Assembly (NCBI GenBank): GCA_022414725.1
Contig: CM039462.1
Coordinates: 126,086,502 to 126,150,501 of the forward strand
Direction of reading: 5' to 3'
DNA length: 64,000 nucleotides
From: Microglena sp. YARC
Taxonomy: Eukaryota > Chlorophyta > Chlorophyceae > Chlamydomonadales > Chlamydomonadaceae
In this document: positions 8,904 to 17,999 of the stretch, in pieces
How the letters are laid out: each line of letters begins with the position of its first letter
Position numbering within the stretch: position 1 is the first letter of the stretch
Made by a program: the position numbers and the translations under genes
The notes under the pieces: generated by a model
Databases searched by the model: none
Told to the model about the DNA's origin: nothing
The model's input: the letters and a program-made list of their open reading frames with translations, nothing else

Positions 8904-9486
8904 TGGACCGGTCGTTGAAGAGCCAGTTCGCAAAGGCGCCCTAGTCGTTGGGGGCGGCGACAGTGTAAAACTGACGGAAGCCGGAATTACGTTTGAACAC
9001 ATCGTGTGGCTCCTGCCATTTATCGCCGTGGAAGAGTTTGTCAACTCGCTTTCGGACCGACGGACGCGTGATGTCGCAAGGGGGGCGCGTCCCTCCTACC
9101 AGCACTGCGCCCATGTCACCGATTGCAGGATTCATGAACGGGTTCTCTTTCGTGGGCGCGCGGCAGAGCCTCGCCGTCTCGGGGTCACGTTCGAGACCCT
9201 CGTTGCGCATCATCTCGATCGTGTTCGTTCGCTGGCCAACGTCAAAACGGTGGACCGCGGCGGTCAGCGCACCTGTCAAAACAGGAATTAGCAGCGCCTT
9301 GGGGGAGGCACAGAAAATGCACACGGCGATGCCGTAGTAATTGGAGAATCTGAACAGTGCGTTCAGCTGCTCTGTGAGGAGCATCCCTGGAAGGGGTACG
9401 AAACTGTAGAGTGCTTCCGTCGTGCCCATGAAACTGCGTAGGTCATCGTGCCATATGGTTGTGGTTGCCGCCGCATTGTCGTTCAT
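8878..9486 (-). pseudogene. DUF5762-like giant-virus virion protein with an in-frame TAG
   Basis: ATG at 9486 opens 181 codons: an N-terminal segment with a Leu-Asn-Ala-Leu-Phe-Arg helix, a hydrophobic pair of helices (about 50-80), then CRAPTKENPFMNPAIGDMG, a RPPC turn, a D(V)F-type motif and RQFYTVAAPND, followed by TAG at 8941-8943. The same frame continues as GAFANWLFNDRSISYSRKTQ to a TGA at 8878. From memory the family carries PNDQ-x-AFA at exactly this place, so the TAG replaces a conserved Gln codon (CAG to TAG is one change). No indel is needed. The protein is therefore truncated by 20 residues or completed by readthrough. The family is a membrane-associated protein found broadly in giant viruses. 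Confidence 0.75.
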
Positions 9487-9528
9487 GTTGATATAGCAAC
9501 TAAACTGCTTTACATGTACTTGACAAAA

Positions 9529-9771
9529 TTACTTGGGGACCCCATATTTGACGGGGCAGCTCGGGAACTGCTTGGCGATGGCCATTGCGACACTGGCGGT
9601 GCTTTGGGATGTATGGAGATCCTCGTCAAGTACGACATTTAGTGTATCTGTTTCGGTTTGGCTTACCTCGACGGTCGAGACGCCTGGAATGGCCCTTACC
9701 ATGTCCATCTTCTCCTCCGTCAGCACATTTGCGTCGCACAATGTAATTGAGATAGTGATAGAGGAGGTCAT
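9529..9771 (-). CDS. Small unknown protein
   Basis: 80 residues from ATG 9771 (MTSSITISITLCDANVL); the frame extends 5 codons upstream without an ATG. The alternation SITISITLCD, VSTVEVSQTETDTLNVVLDED and a final helix suggests a small alpha-beta fold. There are no membrane segments. It lies in a leftward run between the DUF5762-like gene and the C-terminally anchored protein at 9819-10502. No function can be assigned. Confidence 0.6.
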   Translation of the reverse strand: MTSSITISITLCDANVLTEEKMDMVRAIPGVSTVEVSQTETDTLNVVLDEDLHTSQSTASVAMAIAKQFPSCPVKYGVPK

Positions 9772-9818
9772 TTTCAGTTCATACAATTGTTTTCAAAATA
9801 AAATTGGATTGTTTTTAA

Positions 9819-10502
9819 TCAGTAGTGAGTGTACGCGGCGGCGCCTCCTCCATGACGACGGTACCGCATCCCCATTCCCAACTTTACGAATGTCTCTAAA
9901 ATGAATATGAGCATGACACCTGCTAGCACAAACATTGCGAGCTCCGTCAACGCTTGTCTAGGCTTCGGGAACGTGTCCATTTGTGGATGAAAGAATCCTT
10001 CGACTGGGTTTTTACTGCTTTTAGGCAGGCGAGCGGATGTTATTGGGGGGGTGGTGGGCGGCTCATTGTATGAATCTGAATCGTTGGCATCGTCATTAGG
10101 ATGATCATTGTCCGATTCGGAGTCAGGATCATTGTCGTATTCGGTATTATTGTATTTAGGATGCTCTTCAATCTTTTCTTCTTCTTCGGCATGAGATTTT
10201 CGATACTCTGTGTCTCGTTGGTAAATGTCCATGATGTCGTCGAATGAGGAATTGAACCCCTGTGTGTACATGTCGCACAACGGACTAGGGTTCTTGTCAA
10301 AGACGCACGCGTACGACGGCGTCTTTGATTTCGCAATTGATTCCCCCCCCGCATCATTTTTCTTCTTCTTCGGGAAGCTGCTCGTCGTCTTTTTTTTTTT
10401 GTAGTTTTTGGTTCCCGGAGCTCGCTTGTCCGTGAAGACACGGTCGTGGTTGTTGTTCCAAACCTCGTTCAATGGGGCTCCAGTCAATATGTACGCGGAC
10501 AT
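9819..10502 (-). CDS. C-terminally membrane-anchored virion-type protein
   Basis: 227 residues. The start MSAYILTGAPLNEVW and the central SPLCDMYTQGFNSSFDDIMDIY match a pattern I associate with a conserved giant-virus protein (Y-I-L-x-G-x-PL at the start, then LC-x-x-Y and DDIM-x-x-Y). A Lys-rich stretch (35-50), an acidic, Asn/Asp/Ser-rich linker (100-155) and one membrane segment near the C-terminus (about 190-212, ELAMFVLAGVMLIFILETFV) follow. Tail-anchored topology puts almost the whole protein on one side of the membrane. It is likely a structural component of the inner virion membrane; this is inference from family context and neighbours. Confidence 0.72.
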   Translation of the reverse strand: MSAYILTGAPLNEVWNNNHDRVFTDKRAPGTKNYKKKKTTSSFPKKKKNDAGGESIAKSKTPSYACVFDKNPSPLCDMYTQGFNSSFDDIMDIYQRDTEYRKSHAEEEEKIEEHPKYNNTEYDNDPDSESDNDHPNDDANDSDSYNEPPTTPPITSARLPKSSKNPVEGFFHPQMDTFPKPRQALTELAMFVLAGVMLIFILETFVKLGMGMRYRRHGGGAAAYTHY

Positions 10503-10629
10503 ATATGCTTGTTGAATGGCTGGCTATTACATGTTCAAACATAACACTTTTTTTGGCACGCGACAAACAGATCTCCCATGCGCACTTTTTGACAAAAATA
10601 TTGTGGTTTGAAGGAAAGAACACATCAGC

Positions 10630-10923
10630 ATGGAGGCTGCGCTTCTCCTTATCGTCGCAGGCGCAGGGTACATGCTTTCAAAGCGACGCAACGAACCGGG
10701 AAGGGTGCCGCTAGCTGTCTCCCCGATGACATCATACACGATAAAGAAGAGACCCGGCACATTCCGCAAATCATCATCATCATCCATGCCTATCTCGGTT
10801 GACGCGTCTGACGCGGAGGCGCGCGACCGACCATCCGTTCACGACCCGTACCACTGCACACGCGTGCAAGATGTCTACGCACACGAAAAAGAGCTCCTCA
10901 TGCAGAACACAGGTTCTCAATGA
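10630..10923 (+). CDS. DUF5899-like virion protein, N-terminal part (split gene)
   Basis: 97 residues. A short N-terminal membrane segment (LLLIVAGAGYMLSKRRNEPG) is followed by basic and acidic stretches and ends LLMQNTGSQ. In giant viruses that keep this family in one piece, a membrane helix ending in GY-x-L is followed after about 100 residues by a block containing HxNMVPFF. Here that block starts the next frame, which overlaps this stop by four bases (ATGA, 10920-10923). So this is the first of three pieces of one ancestral gene. The overlap could allow stop-restart translation, or simply mark a one-base frameshift. Confidence 0.65.
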   Translation: MEAALLLIVAGAGYMLSKRRNEPGRVPLAVSPMTSYTIKKRPGTFRKSSSSSMPISVDASDAEARDRPSVHDPYHCTRVQDVYAHEKELLMQNTGSQ

Positions 10924-11627
10924 CTGGCGACCGCATGCCAGCGACGCACGGCAACATGGTCCCTTTCTTCAGAGGGAGCGAGCCTCCAGGATCGGCGTCC
11001 GTCTCCACAAACCGAGAACACGAGATGGAGAACTTCGTGGGCGAGAAAGGCTCCCAAGACTTCACATCACTAAGCGGTGGAAAGCGAGAAATTCAGCAAC
11101 TCTTCAGACCTGCAGAGGCGAGAGTGGACGTCCTGCGTCCGCCTGTAGGCGTCGGGGGATCCGAGTACCGCGACGTCGTGCAATTGCCACGCAATCGCGC
11201 TAACGAACTCCCTTTCGAACAGGTTCGTGTTCAACCGATCCCGGAGGAAAAGATGCGCGAAATGGGGGGTCTGCGCGCGCTAACAGTGGACGACATGCGT
11301 CCTCTCATGCGTCCCAAACAGAGCTTGCCTGGACAGATTATCCCCGGGTCGTCCACATCTACTGCTACGGATCGACCTAAGCACCAACCCATCAACACTC
11401 AGACGCGCCCCCCTCCTCTCATCCGCGAGCAGAAGACCACCGACGACTTTATGCGCACCGGTGGCGCGGCCGGGTCTCAGCCCGGGTACGACAAGATCCA
11501 CATTGTGGACCGGCACACCGAGCGTGAAACGATGCGTTCCGCCGACCTGTACAAGGGTGCAGCTGCCACTGTGGGCGTGCACCGGATGGAGGACCGAGGA
11601 GGGTCCCAACGGGACCTCATCTTTTGA
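10920..11627 (+). CDS. DUF5899-like virion protein, middle part (split gene)
   Basis: 235 residues. The signature MPATHGNMVPFFRGS near the start and the following EMENFVGEKGS, KREIQQLFRP and RSRD-type turns match the conserved N-terminal half of the family. Its ATG overlaps the previous stop as ATGA. The frame ends at a single TGA (11625-11627) and then stays open into the third piece, with no indel between the two. The protein is proline and arginine rich with no membrane segment, consistent with an extended structural or tape-like role. Pieces two and three would be one 683-codon frame if the TGA were sense. Confidence 0.7.
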   Translation: MTGDRMPATHGNMVPFFRGSEPPGSASVSTNREHEMENFVGEKGSQDFTSLSGGKREIQQLFRPAEARVDVLRPPVGVGGSEYRDVVQLPRNRANELPFEQVRVQPIPEEKMREMGGLRALTVDDMRPLMRPKQSLPGQIIPGSSTSTATDRPKHQPINTQTRPPPLIREQKTTDDFMRTGGAAGSQPGYDKIHIVDRHTERETMRSADLYKGAAATVGVHRMEDRGGSQRDLIF

Positions 11628-11642
11628 ACCCCCCTGGGTGAG

Positions 11643-12971
11643 ATGTCGCGAGGGCCTGCCACGACGACGGTCAAGAGCGTCACTGACTACGGTCGAAGCG
11701 GTATGTCGGCCCCTGGCAACGCGCGAATGGAGACCGGGTCTCGCACGCGCCCTGGAACTCTCACTACGGCCGTCAAGGCGTTGGTAGCGCCTTTGCAGGA
11801 TGTGCTGCGCACAACGCGTAAGGAGGAGTACCTCGATTCGGCGCCTGTGGTGAACCTTGTAGGATCTCACGGCGTTTCCAATCTCACGGTGTACGACTCG
11901 CAGGATGTCGCGAGAACGACGCTCAAGGATGTTCTCCTCGATTCGGCTCCTGTGGTGAACCTTGTAGGATCTCACGGCGTTCCCAAGCTCACGGTGTACG
12001 ACTCGCAGGATGTCACGCGAACGACGCTCAAGGATGTTCTACTCGATTCGGCGCCTGTGGTGAACCTTGTAGGATCTCACGGCGTTCCCAAGCTCACGGT
12101 GTACGACTCGCAGGATGTCACGAGAACGACGCGCAAGGAGGTGGGTATCCACGACGGACATCAGACTGGCAACTTTGCGGGCGGCTCTGTATCACGCCGA
12201 GGTCCTGTGGTGGATCCTGATTCTGGAGCGCGCCACACGCTTCGCAAGGCGACCGCTGTCAACCCTGACGGTCACCAACGTAATTTGTATGCGAAGAACG
12301 TTGGTGGAGTTGTTTACTCGGCTGATGACGCGGCGCCCGATGCGACTCGTAAGGACGTTGCGGTGGGTCAGGATCGTGGTGGTGGCTTGCCAACGATGAC
12401 ATCTGGACGCGGAGCTTACAGTGTTTCAGTGTTGGAACCTCCTCGATCGACTATGCGTGAGACGGCCGCTGATTCGGGAACACGGTTCGGTGTGTCTCGG
12501 CTTGCAGAGAGTTCTGGTGCGTACGTTGTGGCCAAGCCCGACAGTTTAGAGGCGACGATGCGCAGCACGACGACTGACGGGTCTGAGTACTATGGTACTT
12601 CTGAGTCTGCTGTGACCGGACCGGTTTCGCGTGCCGACGTCGGTTTGGTGGAGCCCGCGCTGTCTCGTGAGGCGCTTGTGATGACTGGGCGAGAATTTCT
12701 GGTTGACAGGAGGGGTTGTGACGCTCCGGCTGGGGCGCGGTTAGGTGCCGGCGTAGCTGAGATGGGTGTTGTTGGAGACGAACGTGGCGGGGACCCTGCT
12801 TTGCGTGACGGTGGGTGGCAGAGTAGGTACTTGAATTCTGGTGTCGCTGGGGGAGGTGACATGTTGTTGCCTTACAACACTGTCGAGCCTGATCCTGAGC
12901 CTCGGTACACGGTGGACCGTTTGATGGGGGACATAGAGGGCAGACGTGCACAACAAGACCACCAACAATGA
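11643..12971 (+). CDS. DUF5899-like virion protein, C-terminal repeat part (split gene)
   Basis: 442 residues in the same frame as the preceding piece. LTTAVKALVAPLQDVLRTTRKE marks the family's conserved start of the repeat half. Then come repeats of about 35 residues with the core LTVYDSQDV-x-RTT-x-KDVLLDSAPVVNLVGSHGV. Three are nearly identical at DNA level (11870-12130), followed by diverged units keeping ATRKDV, STMRETA, ATMRSTT. In relatives the unit reads close to TVYDPNDVARTT-x-KET. The very similar units suggest recent tandem duplication or gene conversion. The role is presumably structural, in the virion. It ends YTVDRLMGDIEGRRAQQDHQQ. Confidence 0.78.
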   Translation: MSRGPATTTVKSVTDYGRSGMSAPGNARMETGSRTRPGTLTTAVKALVAPLQDVLRTTRKEEYLDSAPVVNLVGSHGVSNLTVYDSQDVARTTLKDVLLDSAPVVNLVGSHGVPKLTVYDSQDVTRTTLKDVLLDSAPVVNLVGSHGVPKLTVYDSQDVTRTTRKEVGIHDGHQTGNFAGGSVSRRGPVVDPDSGARHTLRKATAVNPDGHQRNLYAKNVGGVVYSADDAAPDATRKDVAVGQDRGGGLPTMTSGRGAYSVSVLEPPRSTMRETAADSGTRFGVSRLAESSGAYVVAKPDSLEATMRSTTTDGSEYYGTSESAVTGPVSRADVGLVEPALSREALVMTGREFLVDRRGCDAPAGARLGAGVAEMGVVGDERGGDPALRDGGWQSRYLNSGVAGGGDMLLPYNTVEPDPEPRYTVDRLMGDIEGRRAQQDHQQ

Positions 12972-13148
12972 AAACATATCAAAGTTTGTATTGTGTTTGC
13001 TGTTGTTGTAGCAGTTAATGGGCGTTCCAGCCTCCCCGGTCGATTTCTACTGGTTGCGAAACATGGTCTGGAGCGGAATTGTGATTCCTCGGTGCCAATA
13101 TTACGATAAACGCAAGAAAGAGCCCTGAACCCTGGCTCAATAACTTGC

Positions 13149-13155
13149 TATAAAA
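13149..13155 (+). promoter_or_regulatory. TATA box of the viral histone gene
   Basis: TATAAAA lies 60 bases upstream of the ATG at 13215, with a purine-poor CTCTC stretch just before the ATG. The spacing suits a eukaryote-like promoter with a leader of about 30 bases. Confidence 0.4.
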
Positions 13156-13214
13156 AAAATTGAATGCTTGTGGCAAACTCATTAAAGTGCACACAACAGA
13201 TCTATCTCTCACAA

Positions 13215-13631
13215 ATGGCACGTATTAAGCAAATCGCTCGTAAGTCCACGTGTAGCAAGGCTCCCAGAAAGCAGCTACCCATAAAGGCGTCGAAGTATGC
13301 TTCAAACGTACCTGCCACAGGTGACATGAAGAAACCTAACCGGTACCGCCCCAGCACCGTCGCCCTGCGCGAGATCCGCAAGTACCAGAAGTCTACGGAC
13401 TTTCTGATTAGAAAGTTGCCTTTCCAGAGGCTTGTGCGAGAGATCGCACAGGACTTCAAGACCGACCTTAGGTTCCAGTCTTCGGCTGTCCTTGCCCTCC
13501 AGGAGGCCTCAGAGGCCTACCTGGTTGGCCTCTTTGAGGACTGCAACTTGGCGGCTATCCACGCTAAGAGAGTGACAATAATGCCCAAAGATATTAAGCT
13601 AGCAAGACGAATCCGAGGAGAACGTGCCTAG
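13215..13631 (+). CDS. Histone H3, intronless, with altered N-terminal tail
   Basis: 138 residues against 135-136 in canonical H3. The histone fold is almost canonical: [19 protein letters not shown], then [21 protein letters not shown] and [20 protein letters not shown]. The tail starts [20 protein letters not shown]: Lys4, Lys9, Ser10, Lys14, Lys18 and Lys23 are kept, but Thr3 and Thr6 are Ile, Gly12 is Cys, the 24-31 segment is rewritten with a two-residue insertion, and Lys27 is lost (Tyr in its place). Position 110 is Ala where most eukaryotes have Cys, as in the host-type fragment at 52.9 kb. Histones are known in several giant viruses and package or mimic chromatin. No intron is present, and the neighbours are viral. 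It ends with TAG. Confidence 0.95.
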   Translation: MARIKQIARKSTCSKAPRKQLPIKASKYASNVPATGDMKKPNRYRPSTVALREIRKYQKSTDFLIRKLPFQRLVREIAQDFKTDLRFQSSAVLALQEASEAYLVGLFEDCNLAAIHAKRVTIMPKDIKLARRIRGERA

Positions 13632-13676
13632 GTTAATTAGTTGTTGTGTACATTTTTTTTGACTTCGTAGCTCCGA

Positions 13677-14102
13677 TGGAGAAGAGCACAAAGGTACTCG
13701 TCGGTTTTGGTGATTGGAAAGGTCTGGGGGCGACACCAATCTCTACAGTCGGCGGAGGTGGAAATGCTTTGGTGTACATCGAAAACGACGTGAATTTGTA
13801 AGCAAACTTTTTGAGACGAACAAATATTTGTTGAAATTGTTTTTTTTGTCAACTCAATGCACAACCGCAAGAGTGTTGTTGCATTTTTCGACGTGAACGC
13901 TTCCAGGAACATCCTGATGCTTACACTCCACCAAGTCTTTGGGAGAAAGAGACCTCTCGCGTTTCGCCGAGACGCGCCGAGAGGTTCCTCGAAAAACCCA
14001 CCAACACATGATACTGATATGGGGACACAGACGGTTAAACGGTTTACCACAGAGGCGACTCGGAATATTTTCAACCTGCTGCCCCCCCCCCCCCCCCCCT
14101 AA
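13677..14102 (+). pseudogene. Fanzor (TnpB-like) C-terminal fragment
   Basis: Two frames together resemble the C-terminal third of a TnpB/Fanzor nuclease. The first (13677-13802) reads KVLVGFGDWKGLGATPIST, the strand before the zinc finger. After a degenerate stretch, the second (13857-14102) reads FFDVNASRNILMLTLHQVFG and RKRPLAF, where the Asp of DVNASRN corresponds to the last RuvC catalytic residue. Frames are broken and the N-terminal two-thirds is missing, so it is inactive. It is followed by a run of about 19 C and by the element's terminal sequence at 14107-14165, consistent with a decayed transposon whose right end is preserved. Confidence 0.65.
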
Positions 14103-14106
14103 ACGG

Positions 14107-14165
14107 AACGATCTGCAGTCTGGATGATTATAAGGTGTGTCCCACTTTATTTGAGAACAACTGTA
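14107..14165 (+). mobile_element. Right end of the Fanzor-type element
   Basis: The sequence runs GAACGATCTGCAGTCTGGAT, GATTATAAGGTGTGTCCCAC, TTTATTTGAGAACAACTG, then TA. It is repeated almost exactly at 46527-46576 after a similar C-run, and partly at 58996-59028 and 21066-21093. It may carry the non-coding guide RNA that TnpB and Fanzor systems draw from the element's end; that is inference from the biology of the family. Confidence 0.55.
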
Positions 14166-14174
14166 TGTATTACC

Positions 14175-14381
14175 ATGGAAGAGCACAGTAGTGACTTGAA
14201 AACAGTAGGTGAGAGGATCGAACATCTAATAAACGAGATGGATTCTTTGCATGAAGCGACAGGCGTGGAGTATTTCAAAGCCCAGGCATTAGCATGGTCC
14301 GGATGGGTGTGGATGCTACAAGATATCAAGCGACGAGAGTGGAAGATTACATCCCCTGGAGATGCTCAGGGAATGGATTGA
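14175..14381 (+). CDS. Small unknown protein next to the transposon end
   Basis: 68 residues from ATG 14175, starting 10 bases after the transposon end. The predicted helical text (KTVGERIEHLINEMDSLHEATGVEYFKAQALAWSGW) looks like a real helical protein. The adjacent element end contains TTATAAGG 40 bases upstream and could have supplied a promoter. No family was recognised. Confidence 0.5.
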   Translation: MEEHSSDLKTVGERIEHLINEMDSLHEATGVEYFKAQALAWSGWVWMLQDIKRREWKITSPGDAQGMD

Positions 14382-14488
14382 ATGATAATGCAAACACACG
14401 CACGCAGAGTGATAGGCGAACGGAGGATAGAGAGATAGAGAGATAAGATTTACATCACAGGATCACGCACGCACGCATACAGGATCGA

Positions 14489-15382
14489 ATGACACATCCA
14501 TCGACCGAATGCTTGCATGCAAGCAAGCAAGACAGCACGCACTCGCATGACCTAACTTCTTTGGCGGAATTCGAAACCTTCACGCACACGCATGACCTAA
14601 CTTCTTTGGCGGGATTCGAAACCTTCAACCTGACACCTCTGTCATACCTATCTACGTTGACGCACTTGGACATTTCGGGAAGCGAAGATCTCGACGACCT
14701 GACACCTCTGTCCGGTCTAACTTCGTTGGTTCACTTGGACATCAATCACACCTACGTGTGCGACATATCACCGTTGTCCTGTCTAACTTCATTGATTCAC
14801 CTGGACATGTCGAGCACCTACGTGTACAACCTATCACCTCTGTCCGGCCTCACTTCATTGGTTCACCTGAACATGGCGCACATCAACTTGGTCAACGACA
14901 TATCACCGCTGTCCGGCCTCACTTCGTTGGTTCACCTCGACATTTCGGAAATCGAAGGCAAGCTCGAAGACATATCACATCTGTCCGGTCTCACTTCGTT
15001 GGCTCACCTGGACATCAATTACAGCGACGTGGAAGACATATCACATCTGTCCGGCCTCACTGCGTTGGCTCACCTGAACATCAATTACACCAACGTGACC
15101 GATATATCAGCTCTGTACGGCCTCACTGCGTTGGCTCACCTGAACATGACGCACATCGAAGTGGAAGACATAGCAGATCTGTACGGCCTCACTTCGTTGC
15201 TTCACCTGGACATGTCGAGCACCTACGTGTACGACATATCACCACTTTCCAAACTCACTTCGTTGCTTCACATCGACATTTCGAACACACGTGTGGACGA
15301 CATATCACCACTTTCCAAACTCACTTCGTTGAAGTACTTGAAAAATGGAGTGTACTTGCCAGCCGCGCATTATTTCTTGTAA
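14489..15382 (+). CDS. Leucine-rich-repeat protein
   Basis: 297 residues made almost entirely of about eleven leucine-rich repeats of 21-25 residues, with consensus L-S-x-LTSL-x-HLDIS-x-x-x-V-x-DISP. The first two units are truncated and separated by a duplicated ASLAEFETF-type stretch; the last ends LKYLKNGVYLPAAHYFL. There is no signal peptide or membrane segment. Such internalin-like solenoids mediate protein binding, so a role against a host partner is plausible. DNA repeats of about 69 bp underlie the protein repeats, making copy number prone to change. Upstream lies simple sequence (GCAAGCAAGCAAG, GATAGAGAGATAGAG). Confidence 0.8.
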   Translation: MTHPSTECLHASKQDSTHSHDLTSLAEFETFTHTHDLTSLAGFETFNLTPLSYLSTLTHLDISGSEDLDDLTPLSGLTSLVHLDINHTYVCDISPLSCLTSLIHLDMSSTYVYNLSPLSGLTSLVHLNMAHINLVNDISPLSGLTSLVHLDISEIEGKLEDISHLSGLTSLAHLDINYSDVEDISHLSGLTALAHLNINYTNVTDISALYGLTALAHLNMTHIEVEDIADLYGLTSLLHLDMSSTYVYDISPLSKLTSLLHIDISNTRVDDISPLSKLTSLKYLKNGVYLPAAHYFL

Positions 15383-15620
15383 AAGTATTTGTTGAAATTG
15401 CTGAGAAACATTCTTGTTTCAACACTCTCCCATGCGGGGATGTGATCAGAGAACCAGTCGATTCTGAAGTTTTTAACACACCCAAGTCAGCGACCATTCT
15501 TAACGCCAATTTTCGAACGGCGATGTCGTACATTTATTTCCATCTGATATATGTTTCATTTTACTGTTCCGCCGACTGTAGTAGACCTTGGAAAAAAATG
15601 GTGCATCGCTGTTAATGCAA

Positions 15621-16722
<1,102 letters not shown>

Positions 16723-16789
16723 CGTTGTGGTGAACTTGAGTAACTTGTTGTGATTAACTCGATTTTCATTCAATTTGTTTTACAAAACC

Positions 16790-17630
16790 CCAAAAACGAC
16801 GTAGTCTTTGCATGTTTTGGGTGTTTCTTGTTGCCGGTACTTTCGAGAGTGTCCATTGAAGGACCAGCCGCACTTAAGCGATCGCCTCTTCCCCAGTACC
16901 GTGGCCCAAAAGAACACGGGGTCTTTGTTGATGTGCAATGCGTCATGTAAGGAGGTTTCTTTTCTGGACGGGTCATTTTATAGTCCGCCCATTGTTGCGT
17001 GAACTTGCTCTCTGCGCTGTACAGTCGGAGACGCAATTTGTGGGACGCCCTACCGGTGACCCTTTAACCCAATGGGTAGATCAGCTAAAGGCGAGTACAT
17101 ATTTTTGCCCTTCATCTCTGTATTTCAGCATTTAAGCTGGCCCAAAGGATAACAAGGCAAGCTGCTAACAAACCCAGGTGGGTCGGTCGGTTTAGCGCTC
17201 ACACTCGCCTTGATGGAAACTGTGGTTTTGGGGGGAGGCGAGGGAACACAGAATGCCTCAGGTCGCTCTCTCCCGTCCATCCACGTTGTCAGAAGCAGAA
17301 GAAGGTTCTTGGCAGCGTTCACGTCTCGGTTCCAGGTTGCACCACAGCGCACATTGGATGATGCGCCTTTGACACTGTCTCTACAGTGCAGTACTTTGTG
17401 GACCTTGACGTTCTTCACCACCATCTTCTGCTTCTGCTTCGATTGGGGACTCTTTGCAAACTCCGCGCCAGACTACGCTGTCTGCCTTCATGTTGACAAG
17501 CCTCTGGAAGCAGCCGTGACATTTACAAGAAGTGTTGCGTTCGTCGACGTTTTTGAACAAAACATTCTTACGACGTGAGAGGCACAAATTCAGTGTCTTT
17601 AGATGCCTTGAATTTTTTGTGTCAATCACC
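16790..17630 (-). pseudogene. Fanzor (TnpB-like) relics, two pieces
   Basis: On the minus strand, 17630-17125 encodes in two frames KNVLFKNVDERNTSCKCHGC and then GATWNRDVNAAKNLLLLL followed by RPEAFC: the zinc-finger region and last RuvC Asp of a TnpB/Fanzor protein. Further left, 17036-16790 encodes YSAESKFTQQWADYKMTRPE and, after a frame change, DALHINKDPVFFWATVLGK with RSLKCGWSFNGHSRKYRQ, which belongs upstream of the zinc finger in intact proteins. The order is therefore permuted, or two copies lie head to tail. All frames are interrupted. The 133-bp repeat at 17605-17737 forms the upstream edge. Confidence 0.6.
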
Positions 17631-17737
17631 TGAAGACAGTATCTGTATTGACAAGATCGGTTACAAATCTTGAATTGGTCAACTTTTCAGAATCCCCAAA
17701 ATATAAGGTGTCCCAATATCAAATGTCCCTAGCTGTA
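17605..17737. repeat. 133-bp dispersed repeat, copy 1
   Basis: About 95% identical by eye to 46335-46467. It runs from GCCTTGAATTTTTTGTGTCA to a terminal-repeat-like GGTGTCCCAATATCAAATGT and then CCCTAGCTG-TA. The end has the same GGTGT-CCCA and CTG-TA pattern as the Fanzor element end but a different middle, so it is probably the end of a related transposon family. Confidence 0.7.
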
Positions 17738-17999
17738 TGGAACCGTATGTCAGCGGGGGTGTATCCATGTGGCGCTTTCGATACTTGTTGGTAATGTCGA
17801 GTGCCGCCTGTCTCATTGAAGGGGACGTGAGGGTCATGCGGGCGCGTCCTGCTAAGGAGGATGTGAACACATTGAGTATCATCATTCTTTTCGAATGCGG
17901 TGTATTGTTTGTTTGTTGTACACTGGACGGAATAATAAAATACACCAAAATGCAAGTGTAAAGGTCTTCGAACATTAACAAAATGTATTATATTTGAGA

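Noticed and set aside
8878..9486. Alternative genetic code with TAG as glutamine
   Set aside because: TAG clearly ends other genes at conserved C-termini, including the viral H3 (RGERA then TAG) and the host-type H3 fragment, so general reassignment is not supported; local readthrough remains possible.
13637..14074. 145-codon minus-strand frame
   Set aside because: It overlaps the Fanzor relic in antisense and its composition is irregular; the plus-strand text matches a known family.
14758..15615. 285-codon frame within the leucine-rich-repeat gene
   Set aside because: It is a shadow of the repeats in another frame, with a His/Arg-rich artificial pattern.
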